This document shows, piece by piece, positions 14,674-23,886 of a stretch of DNA of 41,915 bases. How positions within the stretch are numbered: position 1 is the stretch's first letter; each line of letters opens with the position of its first letter. Both the position numbers and the translations under genes were made by a program. The notes beneath the pieces are model-generated. The model saw only the letters and a list, made by a program, of their open reading frames with translations, made no database searches and was not told where the DNA came from. The stretch is from Butyrivibrio sp. CAG:318 (GTDB taxonomy: Bacteria; Bacillota; Clostridia; Lachnospirales; Lachnospiraceae): contig FR889216.1 in the NCBI GenBank assembly GCA_000431815.1, positions 544 to 42,458 on the forward strand. Reading direction: 5' to 3'.

Positions 14674-16053
14674 TTATTTTAAAAACATTCTTATTAATTT
14701 ACCGTTAAAGCTGCGGTAAGGCTGGTAGCGCATCGGGAGGTCGAGCCATGCTTTCTTATCGACAATACTTTTGTAATGTGAGAAAGTATTGAAACCGTCA
14801 CGGCCGTGGTAGGAACCCATACCGCTCGCACCGACACCGCCAAATCCCATATTGCTTGTGGCAAGGTGGATGATCGTGTCGTTCACGCATCCGCCGCCGA
14901 AGCTTATGCGGGATGTGATATTTTTTATAAGTTTACGGTCCGAGGCAAAAATATACAATGCCAGCGGGTGTGGCTGTGAATTAATATCATTTATTAACAT
15001 CTCATAATCGGTAAAAGTCATAACCGGCATGACCGGTCCGAAAATCTCTTCTTTCATGACAGCGTCATCGCGCGTTATATTATCCATGACCGTCGGCGCA
15101 ATCTTAAGCGACGATTCGTCACATGAACCACCGTACACAACTTTGGAAGGGTCAATCAAATCTTTGATCCTGTTGAAATGCTTCTCATTTATTATTTTAC
15201 CGTAGTCAGTATTTGCAAGCGGGTCATCCCCGTACTGGAGGGCAATCTGTTTCTGGACTTCAGCGATAAAAGCATCCTTTATATCTGCATGGCAGTAAAT
15301 ATAATCGGGAGCGACACATGTCTGGCCGCAGTTGAGATATTTGCCGAATACGACACGTTTGGCGGCAATTTTAAGATTGGCGCTCCGGTCTATGATGCAT
15401 GGGCTCTTGCCGCCGAGTTCAAGTGATACCGGCGTAAGGTGTTCGGCAGCTTTGCGCATGACTTCGCGGCCGACAGCCTGGCTTCCGGTAAAAAATATAT
15501 AATCAAATTCCGCCTCAAGAAGGCATGAATTTTCTGCGCGGCCTCCGGTAACAACTGTTACATATTCAGCCGGGTAACAATCTTTGATAATGGATTCGAT
15601 GACGGCACTTGTGGCCGGTGAATATGCGCTCGGCTTAAGAACCACAGTATTTCCTGCAGCTATCGCATCCGCAAGCGGGTCAATCGTAAGCAGGAAAGGA
15701 TAATTCCACGGGCTCATGATAAGCACGGTTCCGTAAGGCGATGGCTTAACATAGCTTCGGGACACATACTGTGCAAGCGGAGTTGCAACGCGGTGCTCGC
15801 GTGAGAATCTGCGGGCATGCTTTATCATGTATGATATTTCACTGAGTGAAAGACCGACTTCGCACATATAACTTTCAAAAGCACCTTTTCCGAGGTCTTC
15901 CTTTATTGCCGCGTGGATTTCGCTCTCGCGCTCTTTTATTGCAAAATAAAGTTTCTTAAGTGCGTTGATCCTTGCGGATACGGGAAGTGTGTGGCCTTCG
16001 GCGTAGTATTTTTTCTGGTCTGTAATTATTCTGTTAATCTGTTCCGGTGTCAT
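14674..16053 (-). CDS. Aldehyde dehydrogenase (class 3 type)
   Basis: 459-residue NAD(P)-dependent aldehyde dehydrogenase oxidising aldehydes to acids. Catalytic Cys246 (NCGQTCVAPDY) and general base Glu212 (LELGGKSP) are present, as are the cofactor segment SPWNYPF and the FTGSQAVG turn. Length and the C-terminal GVGASGMGSYHG region match the class 3 fatty/aromatic aldehyde group. ATG 16053 with GGAGG was chosen; the frame extends 14 codons upstream into the alcohol dehydrogenase gene's end without a ribosome site. Last gene of the MarR-controlled minus-strand operon. Together with the alcohol dehydrogenase it could convert an alcohol to a carboxylate or detoxify an aldehyde. Confidence 0.93.
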   Translation of the reverse strand: MTPEQINRIITDQKKYYAEGHTLPVSARINALKKLYFAIKERESEIHAAIKEDLGKGAFESYMCEVGLSLSEISYMIKHARRFSREHRVATPLAQYVSRSYVKPSPYGTVLIMSPWNYPFLLTIDPLADAIAAGNTVVLKPSAYSPATSAVIESIIKDCYPAEYVTVVTGGRAENSCLLEAEFDYIFFTGSQAVGREVMRKAAEHLTPVSLELGGKSPCIIDRSANLKIAAKRVVFGKYLNCGQTCVAPDYIYCHADIKDAFIAEVQKQIALQYGDDPLANTDYGKIINEKHFNRIKDLIDPSKVVYGGSCDESSLKIAPTVMDNITRDDAVMKEEIFGPVMPVMTFTDYEMLINDINSQPHPLALYIFASDRKLIKNITSRISFGGGCVNDTIIHLATSNMGFGGVGASGMGSYHGRDGFNTFSHYKSIVDKKAWLDLPMRYQPYRSFNGKLIRMFLK

Positions 16054-16064
16054 AATGTCCTCCG

Positions 16065-17279
16065 TTAGTCTGCCTGTCCCAATGACATGACACAATAGTA
16101 GAATTTTTCCAGCTCGGAAGCGTTCATAAGCTTCGGAACAGGATAAAGAGGATTAGCCTCTTTGTCGGCAAAGCGTGCAAGCTCCGGAATGTCCTCCTCT
16201 TTGATTTCGGGAATCACATCCGGAATGTTGAGGTCCTCTTTCATCTGCCTGATTGCTTCGATAAAAATTGCAGCACCTTCATCATCCGGGGTACCGGCAT
16301 CGGCAAGGCCTGCACAGACGGCAAGTCTGCATAATTTGTGCGCGGCAGATTCGCCGTAAGCCTCAAGTACATGCGGCAGAAGTACGGCATTGGCAAGTCC
16401 GTGCGGGGTGTTGTATCTGCCGCCGAGTGAGTGTGCAACCGCATGCACATATCCTACATATGATTTGGTAAAAGCACTTCCGGCAAGGTATGCAGCATAA
16501 AGCATCTGCTTACGCGCTCTCATATCATTGCCATCGTTGTAAGCTGTTCTGATATATTTAAAAATGAGCTGCACGGCGCGGATGGAATCTTTGCGGGTTC
16601 CGGCGGTTGTAGAGTGTCCGATATATGCCTCGACTGCATGTGTAAGTGCATCCATTCCCGTTGTCGCAGTGAGTGACGGCGGGAGCGAACGTGTCACCTC
16701 CGGGTCGAGAACCGCATAATGCGGTATGAGCGGAAAATCATTGATAGGGTATTTATGTCTGGTCTCGGCATCTGTGATTACCGCGGCAAGCGTTGTCTCA
16801 CTTCCGGTTCCGGCCGTTGTCGGAATTGCAATTAAAAGCGGAAGTTTACGTCCTACTTTCAGGATTCCTTCCATATCAGAAAGTTCTTTGCCCGGCCGGG
16901 CGATTCTTGCACCGGCTGCCTTGGCACAGTCAATTGATGAACCTCCGCCAAAACCTATAAGTGCCTCACAGTTATTTTCTTTATATAGTTCAAGTGCCTC
17001 GGCAACGTTGACAGTTGTCGGGTTGGCAACCGTTTTATCATATACTATGCATTCAATTCCTTCATCGGCAAGAAGTTTCTCAAGCGGTGCGGTAAGTCCG
17101 AATGAACGGATGCTTGCATCGGTCACGAGAAGGAGAGATGTTATTTTCTTCTTATGAAGCAGGGTAGGAAGCTCTGCAATTCCCTGAAGTATCTTCGGCT
17201 TTCTATATGGAAGAAACGGGATTGCTATATGAAAAATCTGTTGGTAGCATCGGCAGTAAATTTTCTTTGCCCAGAACAT
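16065..17279 (-). CDS. Iron-containing alcohol dehydrogenase
   Basis: 404-residue group III (iron-activated) alcohol dehydrogenase interconverting alcohols and aldehydes with NAD(P)H. The cofactor loop GGGSSID is at 111-117, PTTAGTGSE follows, and metal histidines fall in MDALTHAVEAY, HAVAHSLGG and NTPHGLANAVLL. The ATG at 17279 is preceded by AAGGAGG located in the end of the marR gene. A 39-codon upstream extension of the frame overlaps marR and is not used. Spacing of 4 bp to marR and 11 bp to the aldehyde dehydrogenase gene indicates one transcript. Confidence 0.93.
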   Translation of the reverse strand: MFWAKKIYCRCYQQIFHIAIPFLPYRKPKILQGIAELPTLLHKKKITSLLLVTDASIRSFGLTAPLEKLLADEGIECIVYDKTVANPTTVNVAEALELYKENNCEALIGFGGGSSIDCAKAAGARIARPGKELSDMEGILKVGRKLPLLIAIPTTAGTGSETTLAAVITDAETRHKYPINDFPLIPHYAVLDPEVTRSLPPSLTATTGMDALTHAVEAYIGHSTTAGTRKDSIRAVQLIFKYIRTAYNDGNDMRARKQMLYAAYLAGSAFTKSYVGYVHAVAHSLGGRYNTPHGLANAVLLPHVLEAYGESAAHKLCRLAVCAGLADAGTPDDEGAAIFIEAIRQMKEDLNIPDVIPEIKEEDIPELARFADKEANPLYPVPKLMNASELEKFYYCVMSLGQAD

Positions 17280-17283
17280 GTTG

Positions 17284-17727
17284 TCAGTCCTCCTTAAGGT
17301 ATTTAATAAGATTATTGGATATGAGCGTGAGCATGCGGTAGAACTCGGCGCGCTCGGCATCGGTAAGTCCGTTTCCGCCGGCATCCACGGCTTCATTGAT
17401 CATCTCATCGACCTTGGCTGCTGTTTCGCGTCCTGTATCGGTAAGTATAATCGGTGCGCGGTACTTAGCTTCCGTTGATGTGGTCACAAGCCCGCGTCTG
17501 GTAAGTTCCGCGATTGTTCTTGACATTGCGGCTTTGTCCTCTTCACATGCCTGGCTGAGTGCGGTTAATGTCATTCCGCCCGGGTTGTGGTTGAGCGTGT
17601 GTAAACACATTACATGCACTCCTTTAAGATTTACCTCCGTCATTTCGCGGTTCTTGATACGCTGGAGACTGCGGTATATCTGAGTTATTGTCATTGTAAA
17701 AATATCAAATCGATCCGACATGGACAT
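17284..17727 (-). CDS. MarR-family transcriptional regulator
   Basis: 147-residue winged-helix repressor of the MarR family. The recognition part is MTLTALSQACEEDKAAMSR followed by TIAELTRRGLVTTS, and the wing and dimer helices follow. First gene of the operon with alcohol and aldehyde dehydrogenases. ATG 17727 (second of three clustered Met codons) is chosen because GGAGG sits 8 bases upstream. A perfect palindrome lies over the start of its own transcript, so autoregulation and control of the two dehydrogenases are likely. The inducer may be the alcohol, the aldehyde or a related phenolic compound; that is inference. Confidence 0.88.
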   Translation of the reverse strand: MSMSDRFDIFTMTITQIYRSLQRIKNREMTEVNLKGVHVMCLHTLNHNPGGMTLTALSQACEEDKAAMSRTIAELTRRGLVTTSTEAKYRAPIILTDTGRETAAKVDEMINEAVDAGGNGLTDAERAEFYRMLTLISNNLIKYLKED

Positions 17728-17748
17728 CCTCATTACCTCCTTACATTA

Positions 17749-17806
17749 ATGTTGAAAAATCAACATCTTTTTTATGTATTATGCGCGGCGGGGGTTTTTT
17801 TGTCAA
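17749..17806 (-). promoter_or_regulatory. Promoter and palindromic operator of the MarR operon
   Basis: Minus strand: TTGACA (17806-17801), 17-bp spacer, CATAAT (17783-17778). A perfect 18-bp palindrome, ATGTTGA-4-TCAACAT (17749-17766), lies 12-30 bases after the -10, covering the first transcribed bases. Its size and symmetry fit a MarR dimer site; binding is inferred. Confidence 0.7.
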
Positions 17807-17915
17807 TATGAATGTGCATTAATTCAAGTAAAAAATATATAATAATTCCCTTTTTTTTCATATGGATATAGGTTATAGTCTAATAGATTATTTGATTTGA
17901 CAGGAGGATTTTGTT

Positions 17916-19265
17916 ATGGCTAATCCATATCTTCCGCAGTGGGAGTATATTCCGGACGGTGAGCCGAGAGTTTTTGGGGACAGGGTGTATGTGTACGGTT
18001 CACATGACAAGGCTGGGGCGGACAGCTTCTGCGACTATGTGCTTAAGTGCTGGAGTGCACCGGTTGATAATCTGAATGACTGGGTATGCCACGGTGATAT
18101 TTTTCACACGCTTCCGGACAGGGATCATGCGGCCGACACCGATTGGACGAATGAGAATAACCAGCTTTTCGCGCCGGATGTAGTAGAGAAAGATGGCAGA
18201 TATTATCTTTATGCTTACATTATCAATGCGCGCGGATGCGTTGGAGTGAGCGACAGGCCGGAAGGTCCGTTTAAGCTTATTTCCCAATATAAATACACGA
18301 TGCCGGATGAAATCTGCTGTGACGGATGGTTCATAGATCCGGGCGTGTTCGTGGATGATGACGGACGTACATATATTTATTGCGGGTTTGAACGCTCGTT
18401 TATGGCCGAGGTCAACAGCGATAATATGTATGAGATCATAGACGGCAGTGAGATAGAACATATCATACCGAATGAGCCGGTGCCGGAGCGCGGCTTCGAT
18501 ACCAAAGATAAGCTCTTTTTTGAGGCGTGCTCGATGCGTAAGATTAATGGATTGTATTATCTTATATATTCACCGCAGCAGGGTTCGCGCCTTGCATATG
18601 CGACATCGGACAAGCCGACTGGACCGTTCACATACCGCGGATACATTGTAGATAACGGTGCGGATTATCCGGGCGGTAATGACCATGGCTCGGTTGCATG
18701 CATTAACGGACAATGGTATATTTTTTACCATAGGATGACGAACGGCTCAATCATGTCGCGAAGAGGTTGCGTTGAGAAAATAGAGATTCTTGCGGATGGT
18801 ACGATACCGACGGTTGAGATGACATCGCTTGGTTTTGAAGACGCTCTTTCACCGTATAAGGTTACGCCGGCGGATATCGCATGTGTGCTTAAGGGCGAAG
18901 CTTTTATTACGGAGCATAATCCTTTTGAACGTGTGATTACCAATATTAAAGAAGGAACGGTAATCGGTTACAAATATTATGAATTCGGTGACGATTACAG
19001 CTCCGGAACAATGGAATTTGCGGCACAGATCAACGGTATGGGAGCCGATTGTACGCTTCATATCCTTATCGATGGAGAAGACGGCGAGGAAATCGGTTCG
19101 GTTAAGATAGGACATGATTCCGGAATGGTCAATACTGTTGTGAAAGCGGTTACCGGAAGACACGCGGTATTTTTCAAGGTTACAACGGCTTATGGCGGCT
19201 GGACCAAAACATTTTTTGAGACCAAAGCTTTATTTGAGCTTAAATCATTTGTATTTATGAAATAA
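17916..19265 (+). CDS. Glycoside hydrolase family 43-like enzyme with C-terminal beta-sandwich
   Basis: 449-residue cytoplasmic glycosidase (no signal peptide). The N-terminal 310 residues form a five-bladed propeller of GH43 type, probably a beta-xylosidase or alpha-L-arabinofuranosidase: APDVV (86-90), WFIDPGVFVDDDG with Asp141, and the general acid Glu203 in FFEACS. Residues 330-449 look like a CBM6-type beta-sandwich (GAINGMG-like strands, ending in AFF-rich text). ATG has AGGAGG. The GH26-like gene follows after 22 bp. The absence of export signals implies that oligosaccharides imported by a transporter elsewhere are the substrate. Linkage is not determinable. Confidence 0.85.
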   Translation: MANPYLPQWEYIPDGEPRVFGDRVYVYGSHDKAGADSFCDYVLKCWSAPVDNLNDWVCHGDIFHTLPDRDHAADTDWTNENNQLFAPDVVEKDGRYYLYAYIINARGCVGVSDRPEGPFKLISQYKYTMPDEICCDGWFIDPGVFVDDDGRTYIYCGFERSFMAEVNSDNMYEIIDGSEIEHIIPNEPVPERGFDTKDKLFFEACSMRKINGLYYLIYSPQQGSRLAYATSDKPTGPFTYRGYIVDNGADYPGGNDHGSVACINGQWYIFYHRMTNGSIMSRRGCVEKIEILADGTIPTVEMTSLGFEDALSPYKVTPADIACVLKGEAFITEHNPFERVITNIKEGTVIGYKYYEFGDDYSSGTMEFAAQINGMGADCTLHILIDGEDGEEIGSVKIGHDSGMVNTVVKAVTGRHAVFFKVTTAYGGWTKTFFETKALFELKSFVFMK

Positions 19266-19287
19266 ATTTTATATCAGGAGGTCATTT

Positions 19288-20721
19288 ATGAAAATATCAA
19301 AGACACAGCTTACACCTGCGAAGTGTGCGCTCGATCTTGGAGACGGAAGCGAAAGAGGACTTTATGTCAATCAGGATTATATCTTAAGAAAACTTGGCAG
19401 ACCACATAGAGGAATCAATATTATGTATTGCTACTATCCTTTTGATAAGGAGTGGCCGCAGAGAGTCAGCGAGGCATGCAAGGATACCAATATTTCTTTT
19501 GCATGGGATTATCCGTATGATGATTATTTCCCATACCGCGGAGGAATTGACGGAAATCATGACGGAGAGCCGTTTACATGCATGCGTGATATCAGAAAAC
19601 ACGGACAGGAAGTTGTCCTTACACTTACCTGCGATCCAAACGTTACGGATGAGCAGATTGAAGCCATTGCCAAGGACCTTGTTCCTTACGGCCGCATGAT
19701 GTTAAGACTTAATCACGAAGCTACGGGAGACTGGTTCTCATTTACCAAGAGAGCAAGCTACAAACAGGTTGCCGATTTCTATGTAAGATTCCAGAGAATC
19801 CTTAAGAAAATCGCTCCTAATGTATCTATGATTCTCTGCATAGGCGGTCTTGAGCCGGGCTCGGACAAAATCGAGAAAGAAGCAGAATTTGCAGAGGCAG
19901 TTAAGGAAACTGACATCTGGTCTGTTGACCAGTACCTTTCACTCAACTGGGGATGGCCTTATGAGGTTGCCCTTAAGGACAACAGCAAGCATAAGAGAAG
20001 CAATACTAAGGAAATTTATGACGGAACCAAGGCGGCATACAAGAGATTCCGTGAGATCAACGGCGGTGTAAACAAGCAGATGCTTATCTCTGAGTTCAAT
20101 GCGGACGGTGACGTAACAGGACCTTTTGACCAGATTGCAACCGTTAAGGAATTCTGCGAATACATCAAAGCCGACAGCGAGAACTGGCTCAGCGGTTTCA
20201 CATTCTACCAGTTCAGGGATGACGGAAGACTCGGACTTGAGATTACCGACCCTAACAATTCCGATGTCGGAGTTGAGCAGCCTATTCTCGGCGCATACAA
20301 GGAAATCATGAATGACGATTTCTTCAAGCAGGGAATTGAAGTTAAGGGCGATGCCGAACTTCCGGTCACACTGCGTTGGGGAAGCTCGGAAGATTCAGAA
20401 GGTATCGCAATTGATGTTGACCTTGAGAAAAATCCTGTTTTTGCCGAGGCTTATTTTGAAGGAAGTCTTGCTGATGCCAACCTTATGATGGAAATTAACG
20501 GACAGTGGTTCTACAAGGCTCCGGGTGTTAAATTCGTAGATTTCATGCCGGCATTCTTTGACGGTAAGATAAGCGGACCAAAGACTGTGAAACTCAATAT
20601 TTTTGCTCCTCCTGCGACAGGTGAGAACGATCCGTCACAGGGTGAAGACTGGCTCACTAATTACTATTACGAAATCAAGGAACTTCCGAGACTTCGTTTT
20701 GAATTTGAACCTGTAATGTAA
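19288..20721 (+). CDS. Cytoplasmic glycoside hydrolase, GH26-like
   Basis: 477-residue protein with no signal peptide. The first 335 residues look like a (beta/alpha)8 barrel of clan A: proposed acid Glu144 in MLRLNHEATGDWFSF and proposed nucleophile Glu269 in QMLISEFNADGD, the spacing and local text of beta-mannanases and xylanases of family GH26. A C-terminal beta domain begins near 350. It follows the GH43-like gene by 22 bp with an AGGAGG site and ends in a strong terminator, so the two enzymes probably act in turn on a hemicellulose oligosaccharide. Family assignment rests on catalytic motifs; another clan-A family is possible. Confidence 0.7.
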   Translation: MKISKTQLTPAKCALDLGDGSERGLYVNQDYILRKLGRPHRGINIMYCYYPFDKEWPQRVSEACKDTNISFAWDYPYDDYFPYRGGIDGNHDGEPFTCMRDIRKHGQEVVLTLTCDPNVTDEQIEAIAKDLVPYGRMMLRLNHEATGDWFSFTKRASYKQVADFYVRFQRILKKIAPNVSMILCIGGLEPGSDKIEKEAEFAEAVKETDIWSVDQYLSLNWGWPYEVALKDNSKHKRSNTKEIYDGTKAAYKRFREINGGVNKQMLISEFNADGDVTGPFDQIATVKEFCEYIKADSENWLSGFTFYQFRDDGRLGLEITDPNNSDVGVEQPILGAYKEIMNDDFFKQGIEVKGDAELPVTLRWGSSEDSEGIAIDVDLEKNPVFAEAYFEGSLADANLMMEINGQWFYKAPGVKFVDFMPAFFDGKISGPKTVKLNIFAPPATGENDPSQGEDWLTNYYYEIKELPRLRFEFEPVM

Positions 20722-20736
20722 TATTTGACATTGTGG

Positions 20737-20774
20737 CTCCGGGTGGAAGATGTAGTTCTTCTGCCCGGAGTTTT
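20737..20774 (+). terminator. Terminator of the glycosidase operon
   Basis: CTCCGGG and GGAAGA on one side pair with TTCTT and GCCCGGAG on the other in a long imperfect stem (20737-20770), followed by TTTT. It lies 15 bases after the stop. Confidence 0.85.
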
Positions 20775-20811
20775 ATATGAATTTTTATATTAAATGCTAC
20801 AAAAAAAGATA

Positions 20812-20840
20812 TTGATACACATTGCGGAAGATGTTAAAAT
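20812..20840 (+). promoter_or_regulatory. Promoter of the chemoreceptor/fliB operon
   Basis: TTGATA (20812-20817), 17-bp spacer, TAAAAT (20835-20840), 33 bases before the first ATG of the chemoreceptor gene. The sequence fits sigma-A rather than a motility sigma factor. Confidence 0.55.
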
Positions 20841-20872
20841 AAATATATTAAGCATGTATTAGGAGAAACTCA

Positions 20873-22271
20873 ATGAAACACATGAAAAAGTCGAATACAT
20901 TTGTAATAATCATTATGACTATTATAGATGTATTTCTGATTGGTGGACTATGTCGTATACTTTATTAAAAAGGATGGAAATCTCTTCCGCTTCGTATCGA
21001 TCATAGATTATGCCGCAGTATACGGAATCGCACTTATTAACGCGAAGAGCGATACTGTTTTTACGATGGCATTTCCTATTATGGTAATGTATGTACTGTA
21101 TTTTGATACTTTATTTATGGGAATTATTTCCGGCGTATTGCTTGTACTTAATATTGTATCGGTTGTTATGGCAGCTATCAGCGGCAGTATGCCATCCGGA
21201 ATTGATTTTGCACTTTCATCGGCATTGCTTCAGGCGGCTACCATCGGTGTCGCCGGATCTGCACTTACATGGATTACACATCTCGAGAAGGTCATGAAGG
21301 GTGAGCAGATGAATGAGGTTAAGTCAGAGAAGGAGAAATCCGAACAGATTCTTTCTGACGTACTTGCACTGGGCAACACGGTTAAAGAGAACACCAATAA
21401 AGCGGATGCTCTTATGGAAGAACTTAACGATGCAACGACAACTGCGCTTGAGACACTTAAGGCGGTTGCCGACAGCAATAACGATAATGCCAAGAATATA
21501 GAGAGCCACACAGTTATGACAAGTAATATCCAGGAAATGATCATTACTGCTGACAGCAATGTATCGAGAATGGAACGTATCGCAGGCGATTCACTTAACA
21601 TGGTTTCCGAGGGACGTAAGCTTGTTGAGAAACTTGATGATAAGGCATCCAATATTTCTGCAATGAATGAGCAGGTTATGAATACGATCAATGAATTTGT
21701 AAAGAATGCAATTGAAGTAAGAGGAATCACCGACAAGATTAACGGTATATCCTCACAGACCAATCTTCTTTCGCTCAATGCATCAATCGAGAGTGCCAGA
21801 GCCGGTGAGGCAGGACGCGGTTTTGCGGTTGTTGCCGATGAAATCCGTAATCTTGCCGATGAGACTCAGACGCTTACCGCCGAAATAAACGGAATAGTGG
21901 AGACACTCGAAAACAATGCTTCCGGAACCAAGGAAACCGTAAGCAAGGTTGTGGCATCAATCGAAGATGAGAAAGTGCTTATAGACGATTCAATGGACAC
22001 CTACGTCAAGATGGAGGATATGTTCAAACAGCTCTACGAGAGTGTTACAGATACGCAGAAGCAGCTTAAACAGATCGTTGATTCCAATAATGCGATTGTT
22101 GACAGCATTAACCAGCTTTCCGCAGCCAGTGAGGAGGTTGCTGCCAGCATGGATATGGCTGTTGAACTCAGCAACAATAATATGGCCAAGACCAAAGAGG
22201 CCGGCGGCTTAATGGAGGAAATAGTAACATCGGCTAACCAGCTCGATAAATATAAAAATTATGTTGATTAG
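20873..22271 (+). pseudogene. Methyl-accepting chemotaxis protein, frameshifted near its N-terminus
   Basis: The proper start is ATG 20873 (AGGAG 7 bases upstream), giving a membrane anchor starting MKHMKKSNTFVIIIMTIIDV; that frame stops at about 20968. The rest of the protein, open from 20940, continues the same anchor (YVVYFIKKDGNLFRF) if the C at 20948 is removed, so a one-base insertion splits the gene. Downstream are more transmembrane helices, no HAMP or ligand domain, and a complete signalling domain with the hairpin tip QTNLLSLNASIESARAGEAG and VVADEIRNLADET. It would relay signals to CheA/CheW. Translation from the internal TTG 20940 is possible but lacks a ribosome site. It overlaps fliB by 11 bp. 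A sequencing error is not excluded. Confidence 0.8.
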
Positions 22272-23373
22272 AACACCTGATTATTATGATAAATTCAAAT
22301 GTATCGCGGGCGAATGCAAGGATACCTGCTGCGCAGGCTGGCAGGTGGATGTGGATGATGCCTCATACGAATATTATAAGACAATAAACGGCGATTTCGG
22401 CGACCGTCTTCATTCGGTTATGGTCGATGGTGTCAAAGGAGCAGAAGGGCAGTTTTGCATTAGGGAAGACGGAAGATGCCCTTTTCTCAATGACAATAAT
22501 CTGTGCGATTTGTACACCGCCCTCGGAGAGGATGCTTTATGTGTGACCTGTGACCAGTATCCGCGTTATACAACCGAGTACGGCAATCTGCGTGAGACAG
22601 GCATTGCCCTTTCCTGCCAAACCGCGGCAGAGATTATTCTTACCGAAGACCGTACGCCCGGATTTACCGAACACAATGATGAGGATGCGTTTCCGGCGCT
22701 TAATGATATAGACGGCCTTCTTTTCCTGAATTTAAGGGATGCCAGAAAACGCGCGTTTGACATGGTGTGGAACCGTGAAACCGACATTTACGGTCGTATG
22801 CGGATTCTTCTTGACTATGCAATAAATTTACAGCGCAATATAAAGAATCCGGACCGGCTTCATAATGTTATCTCTAATTATAACCCTCCGGCTTCATGGA
22901 GACCGCGTAAAGCCGATAAGGCATCTGCGTATCGGACGTTCTGGAAATATTACCTCAGACAGGTGATAATCAAGCGTGAATGGGTGGAGCTTGCCGGCCT
23001 TTGCGATAGTATTCTTTATGGCAGCGGTTATGATGATATCGAATCGGAGTACCGCACTTACTGCCGTCCTTATGCTTACGAGTATGAGAATATATTATCG
23101 TATTTCGTGTTCAGGTATTTTCTAAAAGGGGTATTTGACCGTGATGTTCTCACCAAAGTCAAGATGGCAATAGTGAGTACACTCATGATCATGCAGTGTG
23201 ATATGGCGGTGTGGAAACGCAACAGTGGCTCGCTTTCATTCACTGAGCGCGTTGATATAGCGCACCTCTATTCAAGAGAGGTGGAACATTCCGAAGAGAA
23301 TTTCGCCGCACTTTGCAAGCTGTTTGCGCACAAGAAGGTATTTGACGAGGCGGGACTTGACGCACTGCTGTAA
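22261..23373 (+). CDS. fliB: Flagellin lysine-N-methylase FliB-like protein
   Basis: 370-residue cytosolic protein of the FliB family, which methylates lysines of flagellin. The N-terminal cysteine pattern C14, C19, C23, C24 (IAGECKDTCCAGW), then RCPFLNDNNLCDLY and LCVTCDQYPR, is characteristic and suggests an iron-sulfur cluster. The C-terminal half is helical and variable. The ATG overlaps the chemoreceptor stop by 11 bp, so expression is coupled to that gene. Many non-motile gut Clostridia also keep FliB-like proteins, so a flagellin target in this organism is likely but unproven. Confidence 0.82.
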   Translation: MLIRTPDYYDKFKCIAGECKDTCCAGWQVDVDDASYEYYKTINGDFGDRLHSVMVDGVKGAEGQFCIREDGRCPFLNDNNLCDLYTALGEDALCVTCDQYPRYTTEYGNLRETGIALSCQTAAEIILTEDRTPGFTEHNDEDAFPALNDIDGLLFLNLRDARKRAFDMVWNRETDIYGRMRILLDYAINLQRNIKNPDRLHNVISNYNPPASWRPRKADKASAYRTFWKYYLRQVIIKREWVELAGLCDSILYGSGYDDIESEYRTYCRPYAYEYENILSYFVFRYFLKGVFDRDVLTKVKMAIVSTLMIMQCDMAVWKRNSGSLSFTERVDIAHLYSREVEHSEENFAALCKLFAHKKVFDEAGLDALL

Positions 23374-23377
23374 GTAT

Positions 23378-23482
23378 GCCGCGTGGGGAAGTGCGGATAG
23401 GGCGGAAGTGTGGCGCCGCGCGGAAGTGAAGCAAGCCGCGCGGGGAAGTACGGATAGGGCGGAAGTGTGGTGCCGCGCGGAA
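23378..23482. repeat. 48-bp GC-rich repeat, copies 1 and 2
   Basis: Copy 1 is 23378-23425 and copy 2 is 23435-23482, separated by 9 bases. Both begin with GCCGCG(C/T)GGGGAAGT, share CGGATAGGGCGGAAGTGTGG and end CCGCGCGGAA. The ends CCGCGCGG are self-complementary. They start 5 bases after the fliB stop. A third copy lies at 23864-23911. The element is far richer in GC than its surroundings. Confidence 0.85.
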
Positions 23483-23591
23483 TGGCCGGGTGGAAGAGAG
23501 AGTAAAGAGCAAACTTTGGTTACTGTATCTGATACAATTCACACCAAATTGTGATTATCTGCCACAAAAGTGATAAATCGATGCAATATGG

Positions 23592-23636
23592 AATGCTGCG
23601 AAAGTGTCAAAATCTCACTTTTTGCAGCATTTTGAT
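23592..23636 (+). terminator. Terminator between the repeats
   Basis: AATGCTGC-AAAGTG pairs with CACTTT-GCAGCATT (imperfect stem of 14-15 bp) around a 9-base loop, followed by TTTT. It probably ends the chemoreceptor/fliB transcript. Confidence 0.7.
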
Positions 23637-23689
23637 GTAAAAGGGGAGAAATTTAAAGCGAAGACAAAAAAGATGATATCAAATATTAT

Positions 23690-23886
23690 TATATATTGCC
23701 GCAAATATACCACCGGATTGGCGAGATAAATTGAATAAGGGGTATTGTGCTCTATAATATATCAGCGATTATATAGAAATATCTCACCTGGAGCCAGAAA
23801 ATGACCAAAAAAGTGATAAAATAATCAAATATTACAACAAAGCCGATGAAAGCGAAAAATCAGGCCGCGCGGGGAAGCGCGGATAG
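23690..23886 (+). pseudogene. Decayed gene fragment between repeat copies
   Basis: One frame reads YIAANIPPDWRDKLNKGYCA, hits TAA at 23755-23757, and continues as ISDYIEISHLEPENDQKSDK before running into repeat copy 3 and stopping at 23884. It has no start codon or ribosome binding site. The two halves look like one protein interrupted by a nonsense mutation. Family not recognised. The rest of the 23483-23863 stretch holds only the terminator. Confidence 0.35.

Noticed and set aside
20940..20970. Programmed frameshift in the chemoreceptor gene
   Set aside because: There is no slippery heptamer or following structure at 20948; a plain one-base insertion explains it.
23240..23542. Repeat-containing minus-strand protein spanning the GC-rich repeats
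   Set aside because: The repeated peptide comes only from the DNA repeats being translated; no start signal, and it overlaps the fliB end.
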